From Chryseobacterium gallinarum (lineage in GTDB: Bacteria; Bacteroidota; Bacteroidia; Flavobacteriales; Weeksellaceae): a DNA stretch of 64,000 nt. The DNA lies in the NCBI RefSeq assembly GCF_001021975.1, contig NZ_CP009928.1, forward strand, positions 2,980,001-3,044,000, in the 5' to 3' direction. The notes below the pieces were generated by a model, which had not been told where the DNA came from, made no database searches, and saw only the letters and a list, made by a program, of their open reading frames with translations. Made by a program: the position numbers and the translations under genes. Shown here in pieces: positions 53,949-62,395 of this stretch. Numbering within the stretch: the stretch's first letter is position 1; each line of letters opens with the position of its first letter.

Positions 53949-55295
53949 TTACAAAAGTTTTCCGGTTAAGAAAAGTCCCGCTACCGTAAAATAGATGATA
54001 AGTCCGGTAACATCTACCAGGGTGGCAACGAAAGGGGCAGAAGATGTAGCAGGATCGAGTTTTAATTTCTTTAAAACAAACGGAATCATCGATCCGGATA
54101 AGGTTCCCCATAATACAATGGCAATCAGTGATACGGAAACACTTAAACCTACATATACCCAATATTGGCCATAATCGAAAAGGCCTATTTTTTGCCAAAG
54201 CATAATCCTGATAAAGCCAATGATCCCTAAAATAGCTCCCAGGCACAGTCCGGAAATAATTTCTTTTCTCATCACGTACCACCAGTCCTTAAGGCTGATT
54301 TCCTGAAGGGCCATAGCACGGATAATCAATGTAGCTGCCTGTGAGCCTGAATTCCCACCACTGGAAATAATTAAAGGAACAAACAGGGCAAGAACAACCG
54401 CTTTCTCAATTTCTTTATCAAAATATCCCATGGCAGATGCTGTCAGCATTTCTGATACAAAAAGAATAATAAGCCATGTAGCTCTTTTCTTGATCATTTC
54501 CGTCCAGGAAGTTTGGGTATAGGGGAGATCTAAGGCTTCCAACCCCCCGAATTTCTGGATGTCCTCTGTATTTTGCTGCTCAATTTGGTCGAGGATGTCA
54601 TCTATTGTTACAATTCCTACCAGAACACCGGCCTCTGTAATAATAGGGAGTGCGCCACGGTCATATTTTTCAAAATAAGTAACTGCATCCTCTTTTGAAG
54701 TCGTTGTGGTAATCGCCACAAAATGATTGTCTGTAATATCGGAAACCAGGGTGTCCTCTTCTTCAAGAAGTAAAGTTCCGATGGCGAGGTCATCAATCAG
54801 CCGGTTTCTTTCATCCACTACATACAGGTAATTCATGGTTTCTACCTTCTTACCTACTTTTTTAATTTGCTGGAGACACCGCTTTACCGTCCATTCCTTA
54901 CGGATCTGGATATAGTAGGGGGTCATCAGACGGGCAATAGAATCCGAATTATACCCTAAAAGTTTTAAAGCAATCCTTCTTTCCTGTGGGTTAAGATGAT
55001 TGATGGAATATTTAATCAGCTCATCCGGAAAATCCTCAAAAAGGGCAGTCCTGTCATCCGGTGTCATCGCATTAAGAATTTCAGAAACATCATCGCTTCC
55101 GATACTCCTGATGGTATCTTCCTGAAAATCCGGATCAAGATGGGAGAAAACTTCGGCTTTGTACTCTTTCGGAACCTTCAGGAACGCGAGTAGCCTCTCA
55201 TCAGCTGGAAGTTCACTGAGAGTTTCGGCAATATCGGCAGGGTTGAAGATAAGTTCGTCTCTAGAGTTCAAAACGTGAAATTTTAGGATATGCAA
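53949..55295 (-). CDS. mgtE: magnesium transporter MgtE
   Basis: A 448-residue MgtE. The N-terminal regulatory domain (to about 125; [24 protein letters not shown]), two CBS domains (about 135-255) and the five-helix transport domain (from about 280) with the selectivity region [23 protein letters not shown] and the terminal [23 protein letters not shown] are all in place. It admits Mg2+ when cytosolic Mg2+ is low; the CBS/N domains sense it. Upstream lies the Cys-rich peptide cluster on the same strand. Confidence 0.95.
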   Translation of the reverse strand: MHILKFHVLNSRDELIFNPADIAETLSELPADERLLAFLKVPKEYKAEVFSHLDPDFQEDTIRSIGSDDVSEILNAMTPDDRTALFEDFPDELIKYSINHLNPQERRIALKLLGYNSDSIARLMTPYYIQIRKEWTVKRCLQQIKKVGKKVETMNYLYVVDERNRLIDDLAIGTLLLEEEDTLVSDITDNHFVAITTTTSKEDAVTYFEKYDRGALPIITEAGVLVGIVTIDDILDQIEQQNTEDIQKFGGLEALDLPYTQTSWTEMIKKRATWLIILFVSEMLTASAMGYFDKEIEKAVVLALFVPLIISSGGNSGSQAATLIIRAMALQEISLKDWWYVMRKEIISGLCLGAILGIIGFIRIMLWQKIGLFDYGQYWVYVGLSVSVSLIAIVLWGTLSGSMIPFVLKKLKLDPATSSAPFVATLVDVTGLIIYFTVAGLFLTGKLL

Positions 55296-55374
55296 AAATA
55301 ATTCAAATTTTTAAGACTGGCCAATAAACTGGTAAATTTAAGGATTAATTAAAGTCTGAAGCTGTGTAATAAAG

Positions 55375-55400
55375 AAAAACACCCGCCGGAGCGGATGTTG
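55375..55400 (-). terminator. terminator after the first Cys-rich peptide gene
   Basis: Read leftwards: stem AACATCCGC / GCGGGTGTT (one wobble) with loop TCCG, then TTTT. It closes the peptide cluster before mgtE. Confidence 0.8.
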
Positions 55401-55432
55401 AAAAATTAAATTTTAAAATGCATGCAGGCCCA

Positions 55433-55606
55433 TTATTCCAAAATAGGCTCACATTGTATTACGGGAGAGGGAAGGCAAAACCCTCCGGTACAGCATTCAC
55501 CGGGATCACATTGGGGTTCGGTGGTTCTGCATTTTCTGGCCTGAAGGCTTCCTTTGATTTCTTTTTGCTCTTTTCTGCTAAGCTTTTTGAACGTTGTAGC
55601 TGACAT
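55433..55606 (-). CDS. Cys-rich double-glycine-type leader peptide, variant (57 residues)
   Basis: A 57-residue precursor from ATG 55606 to TAA 55433. Leader MSATTFKKLSRKEQKEIKGS is similar to the neighbours' (KKLSRxxxKxIxGG) but ends GS instead of GG. The core has six Cys spaced C26-x6-C33-x4-CC(38,39)-x4-C44-x7-C52, the C-C-CC-C-C order of the other three with longer final loops. No ABC peptidase/exporter gene is nearby. Function is unknown; such Chryseobacterium peptides are annotated bacteriocin-like. Confidence 0.72.
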   Translation of the reverse strand: MSATTFKKLSRKEQKEIKGSLQARKCRTTEPQCDPGECCTGGFCLPSPVIQCEPILE

Positions 55607-55640
55607 GGTGACTAATTTTAAGTAAGATTAAAAATATTTC

Positions 55641-55784
55641 CTAGTCTTCAATACAGGCATATTCCATACAGACGCCCCTGCAGCAGATTCCGATAAAACA
55701 TGGTCTGGTTTCACTGCATCTTTCAATCAGTCCCCCGTTAATTTGCTTTGCTTTTTCTCTACTGAGTTTCTTTAAATTTTTCAT
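55641..55784 (-). CDS. Cys-rich double-glycine leader peptide (47 residues)
   Basis: A 47-residue precursor: leader MKNLKKLSREKAKQINGG (18 residues, ending in the Gly-Gly cleavage motif) and a core LIERCSETRPCFIGICC... with six Cys spaced C23-x5-C29-x4-C34C35-x3-C39-x4-C44. It is the closest paralogue of the peptide at 55967-56110. The reading frame was derived by hand; it is too short for usual gene callers. A bacteriocin, toxin-like or signalling role is inferred from the leader type only. Confidence 0.78.
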   Translation of the reverse strand: MKNLKKLSREKAKQINGGLIERCSETRPCFIGICCRGVCMEYACIED

Positions 55785-55817
55785 GTGATTTGATTTTATA
55801 GGTTTGTTAAGTTTTAC

Positions 55818-55928
55818 TTATTCCAGACAGATGAACGGTGAACAAATTCCATAGCAACACCATCCGGCAGCACATGGGTTGGAATCACTACATCCTGTTA
55901 ATTTGCTTTGCCTTTTCTCTGCTGCTTA
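55818..55928 (-). pseudogene. broken Cys-rich leader peptide gene
   Basis: The end of this stretch encodes GCSDSNPCAAGWCCYGICSPFICLE with the same C-x5-C-x4-CC-x3-C-x4-C spacing as its neighbours. Upstream a leader fragment SREKAKQIN is readable but in a different frame: relative to the 55641-55784 gene about 14 bases, including the Gly-Gly codons, are missing at the leader-core border, and the start of the leader is also gone. So it is a decayed paralogue. Confidence 0.65.
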
Positions 55929-55966
55929 TTCAGTAATGATAAGACAGGTAATGGAATGTGTTACCA

Positions 55967-56110
55967 TTATTCCAATGGGCACATTTGTGGACTGCAAATT
56001 CCATCACAACACCATCCAACAGTGCATGGACGGGTGATGCTGCATCTGGCAATAACACCTCCGTTAATGTGTTTTGCTGCTTCTCTGCTGATTTTCTTTA
56101 AATTTTTCAT
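55967..56110 (-). CDS. Cys-rich double-glycine leader peptide (47 residues)
   Basis: A 47-residue precursor: leader MKNLKKISREAAKHINGG with Gly-Gly at 17-18, core VIARCSITRPCTVGWCCDGI... with six Cys, C23-x5-C29-x4-C34C35-x3-C39-x4-C44. The cysteine order matches framework VI/VII knottins. It is the first gene of the leftward cluster; an AT-rich stretch with TATTTGTTATTTT lies upstream as a possible promoter. Function unknown. Confidence 0.78.
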   Translation of the reverse strand: MKNLKKISREAAKHINGGVIARCSITRPCTVGWCCDGICSPQMCPLE

Positions 56111-56446
56111 AGGATTTAGATTTTAATGTTTCACTAAAATAACAAATATTTTTCAATTATTCCTATTTTGGTGAAAATATTGCGTTGGTAGTCAGTATTT
56201 TATAGATGTTTTGGAGATATTTAGAAAAATAGAGTAGTGTAAAAGGAAATGCAGCGAATGACAAATTAACGGTAAAGCATGCTTCTGTTTTGAAGCCGGA
56301 ACTATTATAATCGGTTATAAATACAGTATAAAACGAGCTGTAAAAGACTTCCTAATAATGGATGAATGGTAAAAGCGGTGTGAAATGAAAGGATAATTAT
56401 GAAAATAGATCGAGAAGCAAATTTTCAAATAAATTTTACAGTTTAA
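56111..56446. other. 336-base AT-rich intergenic region
   Basis: Holds the presumed promoter of the Cys-rich peptide cluster on its left side. I see no ORF, hairpin or RNA gene in the rest. Confidence 0.5.
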
Positions 56447-56995
56447 TTAAAGCTCTGCCTCTGCAGGTTTTAATTTCCTCAGTTTTTTTATAATTCCTCT
56501 TATGGCACCATCGGTACCTATCTTAACGGAATTCACAGTTGATCCCAGCAAACGCATATTTTTTCTGTAAGTGTCATGGTCTGTTTCCGTAACGAGATTC
56601 CCATCAGCACTAAAAAGCTTCATGCTCACCACAACCTGATTAGAAAAGACATATTTCCCGAGACCTACTTTGAAATAACGTACTTTAGAAACAATTGCAA
56701 AATCGGCATCGTTATTCACACAGTAATCCATAATGGTTTGTTTATCTATGCTGTCAAAAGGAACCTGAACTTCAGCCCGGAGCATTTTGTTTTTTCTCCC
56801 GCTGAAATTATCAGTTACAGCATCAAAGAAGGCATTATTGGTAGGCTCTTTTATTTCATCAATATCAGGCTCTACCTCAGGATTGAAGTATAAAACTTTT
56901 TTTATTTTGTCCTCAGCATTCCTCTGTGCTTTTACCAAAGTAACGCCTGTCAATAAAAAAGTGATAACTGCTGTAAAGAATATAATTTTTTTCAT
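56447..56995 (-). CDS. exported protein of unknown function
   Basis: A 182-residue protein with a signal peptide (MKKIIFFTAVITFLLTGVTLVKAQ, cleavage near residue 24). The mature part is a small alpha/beta domain: a region with IMDYCVNNDADFAIVSKVRYFKVGLG and VVSMKLFSADGNLVTETDHDTY resembles the folds of LpoB/FlgO-like periplasmic proteins, which I mention only as a possible comparison. Start at 56995 is supported by a perfect -7 box 14 bases upstream. Divergent from rpsO. Confidence 0.75.
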   Translation of the reverse strand: MKKIIFFTAVITFLLTGVTLVKAQRNAEDKIKKVLYFNPEVEPDIDEIKEPTNNAFFDAVTDNFSGRKNKMLRAEVQVPFDSIDKQTIMDYCVNNDADFAIVSKVRYFKVGLGKYVFSNQVVVSMKLFSADGNLVTETDHDTYRKNMRLLGSTVNSVKIGTDGAIRGIIKKLRKLKPAEAEL

Positions 56996-57009
56996 TTGTA
57001 ATTCGAATG

Positions 57010-57017
57010 CAAAACTA
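57010..57017 (-). promoter_or_regulatory. -7 promoter box of the exported unknown protein gene
   Basis: TAGTTTTG (read leftwards) matches TAnnTTTG exactly, 14 bases before the ATG at 56995. Confidence 0.6.
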
Positions 57018-57124
57018 CTGCCTTTTTGTTGGATTACATACAATTTATTAAGAATTTTTTAACATTTTTTTCTATCAATTTTAATTTATGAAATCATAAT
57101 GTTTGCAAAATCAAAAAATAGTCG

Positions 57125-57132
57125 TAATTTTG
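57125..57132 (+). promoter_or_regulatory. -7 promoter box of rpsO
   Basis: TAATTTTG matches TAnnTTTG exactly, 35 bases before the rpsO ATG. Confidence 0.65.
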
Positions 57133-57167
57133 CACCCGTTACATAATAATCATTAAACAATATTGGA

Positions 57168-57437
57168 ATGTACTTAACAACAGAAAAAAAGCAGGAAATT
57201 TTCGCAAAACACGGAAAATCTGCACAAGACACAGGAAGTGCTGAAGGACAAATTGCACTTTTCACTTTCAGAATCAACCATCTTTCTGCTCACTTAAAGA
57301 GCAACCATAAAGATTTCAACACTGAAAAATCTTTGGTTAAGCTGGTAGGTAAAAGAAAAAGATTACTAGATTACCTTAAAAATAAAGATATCGCCAGATA
57401 TAGAGCGATCATCGCTGAACTAGGTTTAAGAAAATAA
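57168..57437 (+). CDS. rpsO: 30S ribosomal protein S15
   Basis: An 89-residue S15 with the family core: helix 1 (TEKKQEIFAKHGKSAQDTGSAEGQIALFT), INHLSAHLKSNHKDFNTEKSLVKLVGKRKRLLDYLKNKD and the C-terminal YRAIIAELGLRK. It binds 16S rRNA in the small subunit. It is expressed alone from its own promoter and is closed by a terminator. pnp, its usual neighbour in Gammaproteobacteria, lies 2.6 kb further on. Confidence 0.98.
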   Translation: MYLTTEKKQEIFAKHGKSAQDTGSAEGQIALFTFRINHLSAHLKSNHKDFNTEKSLVKLVGKRKRLLDYLKNKDIARYRAIIAELGLRK

Positions 57438-57458
57438 TCTATAAAGATTTTCAAAAAC

Positions 57459-57490
57459 AAAGCAACTTCGAAAGGAGTTGCTTTATTTTT
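57459..57490. terminator. terminator after rpsO
   Basis: Stem AAAGCAACT / AGTTGCTTT with an eight-base loop and a T-rich tail. Confidence 0.8.
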
Positions 57491-57548
57491 TATAAGCAAA
57501 GAGGGCGACAAAGTCTCCAGTTTTGCACTTATCTGTATGTTCTCCAAC

Positions 57549-57908
57549 TTATTCCGCTTTTTTACCAATTTTTCCCAAATGCGTATTCTGAAAACTATCC
57601 GGATATTTCAAACCATATCCTAATATTCTGTCAAATGCGGAATGCGAAAATAAAATAGCTCCGATCATCTGTAAATAAGGGAGTGCGAGCACCGTGCCGG
57701 CAAGATAAACAACAATAGCAATTCCTAAATGGTGAAACAGGTTATAACAAAAGGCACCTGCTTTATTATTAATCGTATATCCCAGCATGGAAATATCAGG
57801 AGCAAGGAAAAGTCCTGCAAACCACCACCAGGAGTATCCCGTTTGTGCAAAAGCTAGAATTCCAAGGATTAAAAAGGCTGCGTATTCAAGTTGTAACTGA
57901 AACTTCAT
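57549..57908 (-). CDS. DUF4260 family membrane protein
   Basis: A 119-residue membrane protein with three to four hydrophobic helices. It follows the DUF4260 pattern: LEYAAFLILGILAF, LFLAPDISMLGYTI, AGAFCYNLFHHLG and the terminal SAFDRILGYGLKYPDSFQNTHLG. Role unknown. Confidence 0.88.
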   Translation of the reverse strand: MKFQLQLEYAAFLILGILAFAQTGYSWWWFAGLFLAPDISMLGYTINNKAGAFCYNLFHHLGIAIVVYLAGTVLALPYLQMIGAILFSHSAFDRILGYGLKYPDSFQNTHLGKIGKKAE

Positions 57909-58127
57909 CAGAATAAGGAATTTAATGATTATATAAATTAAGTCGGAATTTCGGGAAGAAAGTTACATACAAGGCCAAGAGTTTAGGATCAGAATGCTTC
58001 TAAAAGTGCAGGCGCCTGTATGTGTAAGAGTGCAAGAATGAAATAATATTTTGTGATTAACGATGTGCTTATGATTTAAAAATGAGAATTTTTATTGCTT
58101 GCCCATAAGATAAAGTCGTGAAAATAT

Positions 58128-58161
58128 AACAGGCTGTTCCGGAAATGAAACAGCCTGTTTA
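58128..58161 (-). terminator. terminator downstream of the sugar transporter gene
   Basis: Perfect inverted repeat AACAGGCTGTT / AACAGCCTGTT, followed leftwards by an AT-rich tail with a short T run. Confidence 0.6.
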
Positions 58162-58179
58162 AATTATTTTATATAGAGG

Positions 58180-59592
58180 TTAATGTCCTGATTTCGCTTC
58201 AGTGCTTTCTACATGCCCCAGAAATTTGGTGCAGTAAGCTCCGAAAATAAGAATCACAAGATAACAGAACACCGGGATGATAAATGACTGCTGTACTCCG
58301 AACTGGTCTGCAAGATACCCCTGAAGAATAGGAACGATAGCTCCTCCTAAAATTGCCATCACAACCAGGGATGAGCCCTGACTTGTATATTTCCCCAGTC
58401 CTGAAATCGCCAAAGTGTAGATATTGGAAAACATGATTGAATTGAAAATTCCGATTCCCAAAACACTGTACATGGCCATTTCCCCATGATTAACCATAGT
58501 TGAAATCAGCAGGATAACATTAATTGCGGCAAAAATGGAAAGAGTTCTTGCCGGAGCCGCTTTCCCCACAAAGAATGCTGCAAAGTTCAGTAATATAAAT
58601 ACCAGGAAAAAGCTTATTTGGGCAAAACTAAGGTTAACAATGCTGAAAATCACAAGGAAAACCAATGTGGCAGCTCCTAGCATAAAAACTGCTTTTTTAG
58701 CCTGGCTCATCGATTGGTTTAATGAAATAGCTCCAAGGAAACGTCCGATCATTGCACCTCCCCAATATAATGAAAGATAATTTTTACTGATCGCTTCATT
58801 GAATTTCATGGTTTCTTCAAGGAAACTGATAATAAAACTTCCTACTGCCACCTCACCTCCAACGTAACAAAACATGGTAAAGACTCCGAATTTCAGGTGA
58901 TTAAATTTCAATGCTCCCCATCCTTGGAGTGTTTCTTCAGTTTCCATTTGAAACGAAGGAAGCTTCACTCTTGAAATTAATAAACCTACCAACAGGAGGA
59001 TGGCAGCGAAGATTAAATAAGGTATTCTTGTTGCCACCGCACTGAATGTTCCGTCCGGTTCCGAAAATAATTCAAAAATTAAGTGTCCTCCCAATACGGG
59101 CGCAATCGTAGTTCCGAAAGCGTTGAAAGCCTGTGTCATATTTAAGCGGCTGGATGCTGATTCTTCTGAACCCAGCAATGAAACATACGCATTGGCTGTG
59201 ATCTGCAAAACAGTGAAACCTAATCCCAGAATAAACAATGCACCTAAAAACAAAGGATAATAAGAGAAAGTGGCTGCCGGATAAAACAGGATACAGCCGA
59301 AAGCTGCCAATACAATCCCGAAAAGAATTCCTTTTTTATATCCCACTTTATTGATAGGGTCACCTTTGGAAATGGAAATAAGGAAATAAACCAGGGAACC
59401 GATAAAGTAAGCTCCGAAAAAGCAGAACTGTACCAGCATGGATTCAAAAAAAGTCAGTTTGAAAAGTTGTTTCAGATAAGGGATCAGAATATCATTCATA
59501 CAGGTAATGAATCCCCACATAAAAAAAAGCAGGGTGATGGTGATCAATGGAACCGTATAATTCCTGCTTTGTGATTGTACTTCTTTATTCAT
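58180..59592 (-). CDS. FucP-type sugar MFS transporter (glucose/galactose or fucose)
   Basis: A 470-residue MFS permease (start at 59592, MNKEVQSQSRNYTVPL; an ATG two codons upstream is possible). It has twelve helices and the FucP-family motifs LLFFMWGFITCMNDILIPYL in helix 1 and the GFTVLQITANAYVSLLG stretch in helix 4/5. The family couples proton import to uptake of L-fucose, glucose or galactose. No sugar catabolic gene adjoins it, so the substrate cannot be narrowed. Confidence 0.93.
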   Translation of the reverse strand: MNKEVQSQSRNYTVPLITITLLFFMWGFITCMNDILIPYLKQLFKLTFFESMLVQFCFFGAYFIGSLVYFLISISKGDPINKVGYKKGILFGIVLAAFGCILFYPAATFSYYPLFLGALFILGLGFTVLQITANAYVSLLGSEESASSRLNMTQAFNAFGTTIAPVLGGHLIFELFSEPDGTFSAVATRIPYLIFAAILLLVGLLISRVKLPSFQMETEETLQGWGALKFNHLKFGVFTMFCYVGGEVAVGSFIISFLEETMKFNEAISKNYLSLYWGGAMIGRFLGAISLNQSMSQAKKAVFMLGAATLVFLVIFSIVNLSFAQISFFLVFILLNFAAFFVGKAAPARTLSIFAAINVILLISTMVNHGEMAMYSVLGIGIFNSIMFSNIYTLAISGLGKYTSQGSSLVVMAILGGAIVPILQGYLADQFGVQQSFIIPVFCYLVILIFGAYCTKFLGHVESTEAKSGH

Positions 59593-60012
59593 AAACATTT
59601 ATTTAATATAAAAGGGGCCCTTTCTTCGATAAGGATACCTTAATTTTTTGCCTGCAGCATATTATTTTGTGAAGTAAGGCAAATATAAGAGATAGGTTTG
59701 TTGTTTTGCAATTGTTTTCCAGTTTTATCTGTCAGATATTATTTTCTTTTTTTGAGACAATAATACAAAAAAGCAATGATTTTTTAGGACAATTTATGAA
59801 AAAACAATTTTCATTTTTTGCCAATAATAATGAATAAGTTCTGAATTAAGTTGAATCTTTCATTTGCCGACAGACATAATTTTATAATCCGATACCTTAT
59901 TTATACAAACGAAAAATTTAATATTTCATTATTATATAGTACCTTTGCAAACGAAAATTTAAAGAGTTTAAATATTAATCATACTCAATACGGAGTATAA
60001 AGACGAAAATTT
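59593..60012. other. intergenic region between sugar transporter and pnp
   Basis: 420 bases of AT-rich DNA. It contains a perfect -7 box for pnp at 59940-59947 (TACCTTTG) with a leader of about 60 bases, and presumably the transporter promoter on the other strand. No ORF is called. Confidence 0.5.
59940..59947 (+). promoter_or_regulatory. -7 promoter box of pnp
   Basis: TACCTTTG matches TAnnTTTG exactly, 65 bases upstream of the pnp ATG. Confidence 0.65.
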
Positions 60013-62220
60013 ATGAGTATACCTCAAGCGTTTACAGAAACGGTTACCCTTGCAGATGGCAGGGAAATCACGATTGAAACGGGGAAGCTGGCTAAGCAGG
60101 CTGACGGATCCGTAGTTGTTAAATGTGGTGGGACAATGCTTTTAGCAACTGTTGTAGCCAATAAAGAAGCAAATCCCGGAGTAGACTTTTTACCATTAAC
60201 AGTAGATTACAGGGAAAAGTTCTATGCGGGAGGAAGAATTCCAGGGAATTTCTTCCGTAGAGAAGCAAAACCATCTGATGATGAAGTGCTTACTATGAGA
60301 TTGGTAGACAGGGTATTGCGTCCGCTTTTCCCTGAAGATTTCCATGCGGAAGTACAGGTGATGATCTCACTGATCTCTTATGACAAAGAGGTGATGCCTG
60401 AAGCATTAGCCGGTCTGGCAGCTTCTGCGGCCATCGCCATTACAGATATTCCTTTCAATGGACCAATGTCTGAAGCCAGGGTAATAAAAATAGACGGAGA
60501 GCTATCTGTAAACCCAAGTTATGAAAATTTATTAAAAGCAGATATCGATATTATGGTGGGAGCTACTAAAGACTCCATCGTAATGGTAGAAGGTGAGATG
60601 AAAGAAATCTCCGAGCAGGAAATGCTGGAGGCAATCAATTTTGCTCATGCAGAAATCAAAAAACAGATTGAAGCCCAGGAGAGATTAGCTGCAAAAGTAG
60701 GAAAATCTTTCCCTAAAAGAGAATACAGCCACGAAGAGCATGACGAAGCCATTCGTGAAAAAGTATGGAATGAATGCTACAACAAAGTGTATGAAGTAGC
60801 AAAAACTCCATCCAATAAAGAAGAAAGAGGAGAGAAGTTCAAAGCAGTTCTTGAGGAATTTTTAGCCCAGTATGCTGAAGATGAAGAAGAATTGGCAAGA
60901 GTGACTCCTTTCGTTAAAGTATATTACCACGACGTAGAGAAAGAAGCTATGCGTCAGATGATCCTTGAAGACAATATCCGTCTTGATGGTCGTGATCCGC
61001 AAACGATCCGTCCGATCTGGTCAGAGATTGACTATCTTCCGGGAGCTCACGGTTCAGCAATCTTTACAAGAGGGGAAACCCAGTCTCTGACTGCCGTAAC
61101 ATTAGGCTCTGTAAAAGATGCCAACATGATCGACAGCGTAATCACGCAGCACGACGAGAGATTCTTCCTGCATTATAATTTCCCTCCGTTCTCAACTGGT
61201 GAAGCAAGACCTTTAAGAGGTACATCAAGAAGAGAGGTAGGACACGGAAACCTGGCACAAAGAGCTTTAACAGCAGTAATTCCCCAGGAAAACCCATATA
61301 CCATCAGAATTGTTTCCGATATCCTGGAATCAAACGGTTCCTCTTCAATGGCAACTGTTTGTGCCGGAACATTGGCATTAATGGATGCCGGAGTTCAGAT
61401 TACAAAACCTGTTTCAGGGATTGCAATGGGATTGATTACGGATAAAAAATCAGGAAAATGGACTGTACTTTCAGATATCTTAGGTGATGAAGACCACCTT
61501 GGAGATATGGACTTCAAAGTAACCGGTACAGCAGACGGTATCACAGCTTGTCAGATGGATATTAAAATCCAGGGACTTTCTATGGATATCATGGAAAAGG
61601 CTTTAATGCAGGCTAAAGACGGAAGATTACACATCCTTAATAAAATCACAGAAACTATTGCCCAGCCAAGACCGGATGTGAAGCCTCATGCTCCGAAGAT
61701 GGTAATAATGGAGATTGCAAAAGACTTCATTGGAGCGGTAATCGGGCCTGGTGGAAAAATTATTCAACAGCTACAGAAAGATACGGATACGGTTGTTTCA
61801 ATTGAAGAAATCGGAGAAATCGGACGTATTGAAATTGCCGGAACAGACAGGGAGAAAATCAATGCTGCGATCGCTAAGATCAATGAGATTACCTTCGTAC
61901 CGGTTGTAGGTGAAGTATACAAAGGTAAGGTAGTGAAAGTGATGGATTTTGGAGCTTTTGTGGCCATTGCCAAAGGTACTGAAGGACTTCTGCACATTTC
62001 AGAAATTGAATGGAAGCGCCTTGATAAGGTTCCATACGCTGAAGGTGATGAAGTAGAAGTAAAATTCATGGGGTATGATGACCGTAAGAAAATGAAGCTT
62101 TCCCGTAAAGTTCTTTTGCCAAGACCTCCAAAACCGGAAGGTAAACCGAAAGCTGAAGGACAAGGAAGACCACAAGGCGGAAAACCTGCAGAAAACCAGA
62201 CGCCTACTACAGAAGCATAA
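60013..62220 (+). CDS. pnp: polynucleotide phosphorylase
   Basis: A 735-residue 3'-5' exoribonuclease that degrades RNA with phosphate. Two RNase PH-like domains (the first at about 10-220 with [17 protein letters not shown], the second from about 320 with [14 protein letters not shown] and the catalytic region [19 protein letters not shown]), a KH domain ([17 protein letters not shown]) and an S1 domain ([35 protein letters not shown]). It ends in a Pro/Gly/Lys-rich tail ([16 protein letters not shown]) as in other flavobacteria. Confidence 0.98.
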   Translation: MSIPQAFTETVTLADGREITIETGKLAKQADGSVVVKCGGTMLLATVVANKEANPGVDFLPLTVDYREKFYAGGRIPGNFFRREAKPSDDEVLTMRLVDRVLRPLFPEDFHAEVQVMISLISYDKEVMPEALAGLAASAAIAITDIPFNGPMSEARVIKIDGELSVNPSYENLLKADIDIMVGATKDSIVMVEGEMKEISEQEMLEAINFAHAEIKKQIEAQERLAAKVGKSFPKREYSHEEHDEAIREKVWNECYNKVYEVAKTPSNKEERGEKFKAVLEEFLAQYAEDEEELARVTPFVKVYYHDVEKEAMRQMILEDNIRLDGRDPQTIRPIWSEIDYLPGAHGSAIFTRGETQSLTAVTLGSVKDANMIDSVITQHDERFFLHYNFPPFSTGEARPLRGTSRREVGHGNLAQRALTAVIPQENPYTIRIVSDILESNGSSSMATVCAGTLALMDAGVQITKPVSGIAMGLITDKKSGKWTVLSDILGDEDHLGDMDFKVTGTADGITACQMDIKIQGLSMDIMEKALMQAKDGRLHILNKITETIAQPRPDVKPHAPKMVIMEIAKDFIGAVIGPGGKIIQQLQKDTDTVVSIEEIGEIGRIEIAGTDREKINAAIAKINEITFVPVVGEVYKGKVVKVMDFGAFVAIAKGTEGLLHISEIEWKRLDKVPYAEGDEVEVKFMGYDDRKKMKLSRKVLLPRPPKPEGKPKAEGQGRPQGGKPAENQTPTTEA

Positions 62221-62239
62221 GAAATATTCTTAGATATGA

Positions 62240-62267
62240 AAAATCCCTCATTTTGAGGGATTTTTTG
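62240..62267 (+). terminator. terminator after pnp
   Basis: Stem AAATCCCTCA / TGAGGGATTT with a short loop, then six T. Confidence 0.85.
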
Positions 62268-62395
62268 TTTGTATAGGGTTGAAAAGTGCAACCAGAAGGT
62301 TTTTACCTGTGATAACATTAAATGCTTTATAGGTCAGGGTTTATTTTTTCTCTTTTAATTGTATATGCTCCCTTGCATCTTCAACAGTCTTTATT

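Noticed and set aside
55418..55603. Plus-strand frame opposite the first Cys-rich peptide
   Set aside because: The minus strand gives a leader plus six spaced Cys and a terminator in the correct direction; the plus frame is its shadow.
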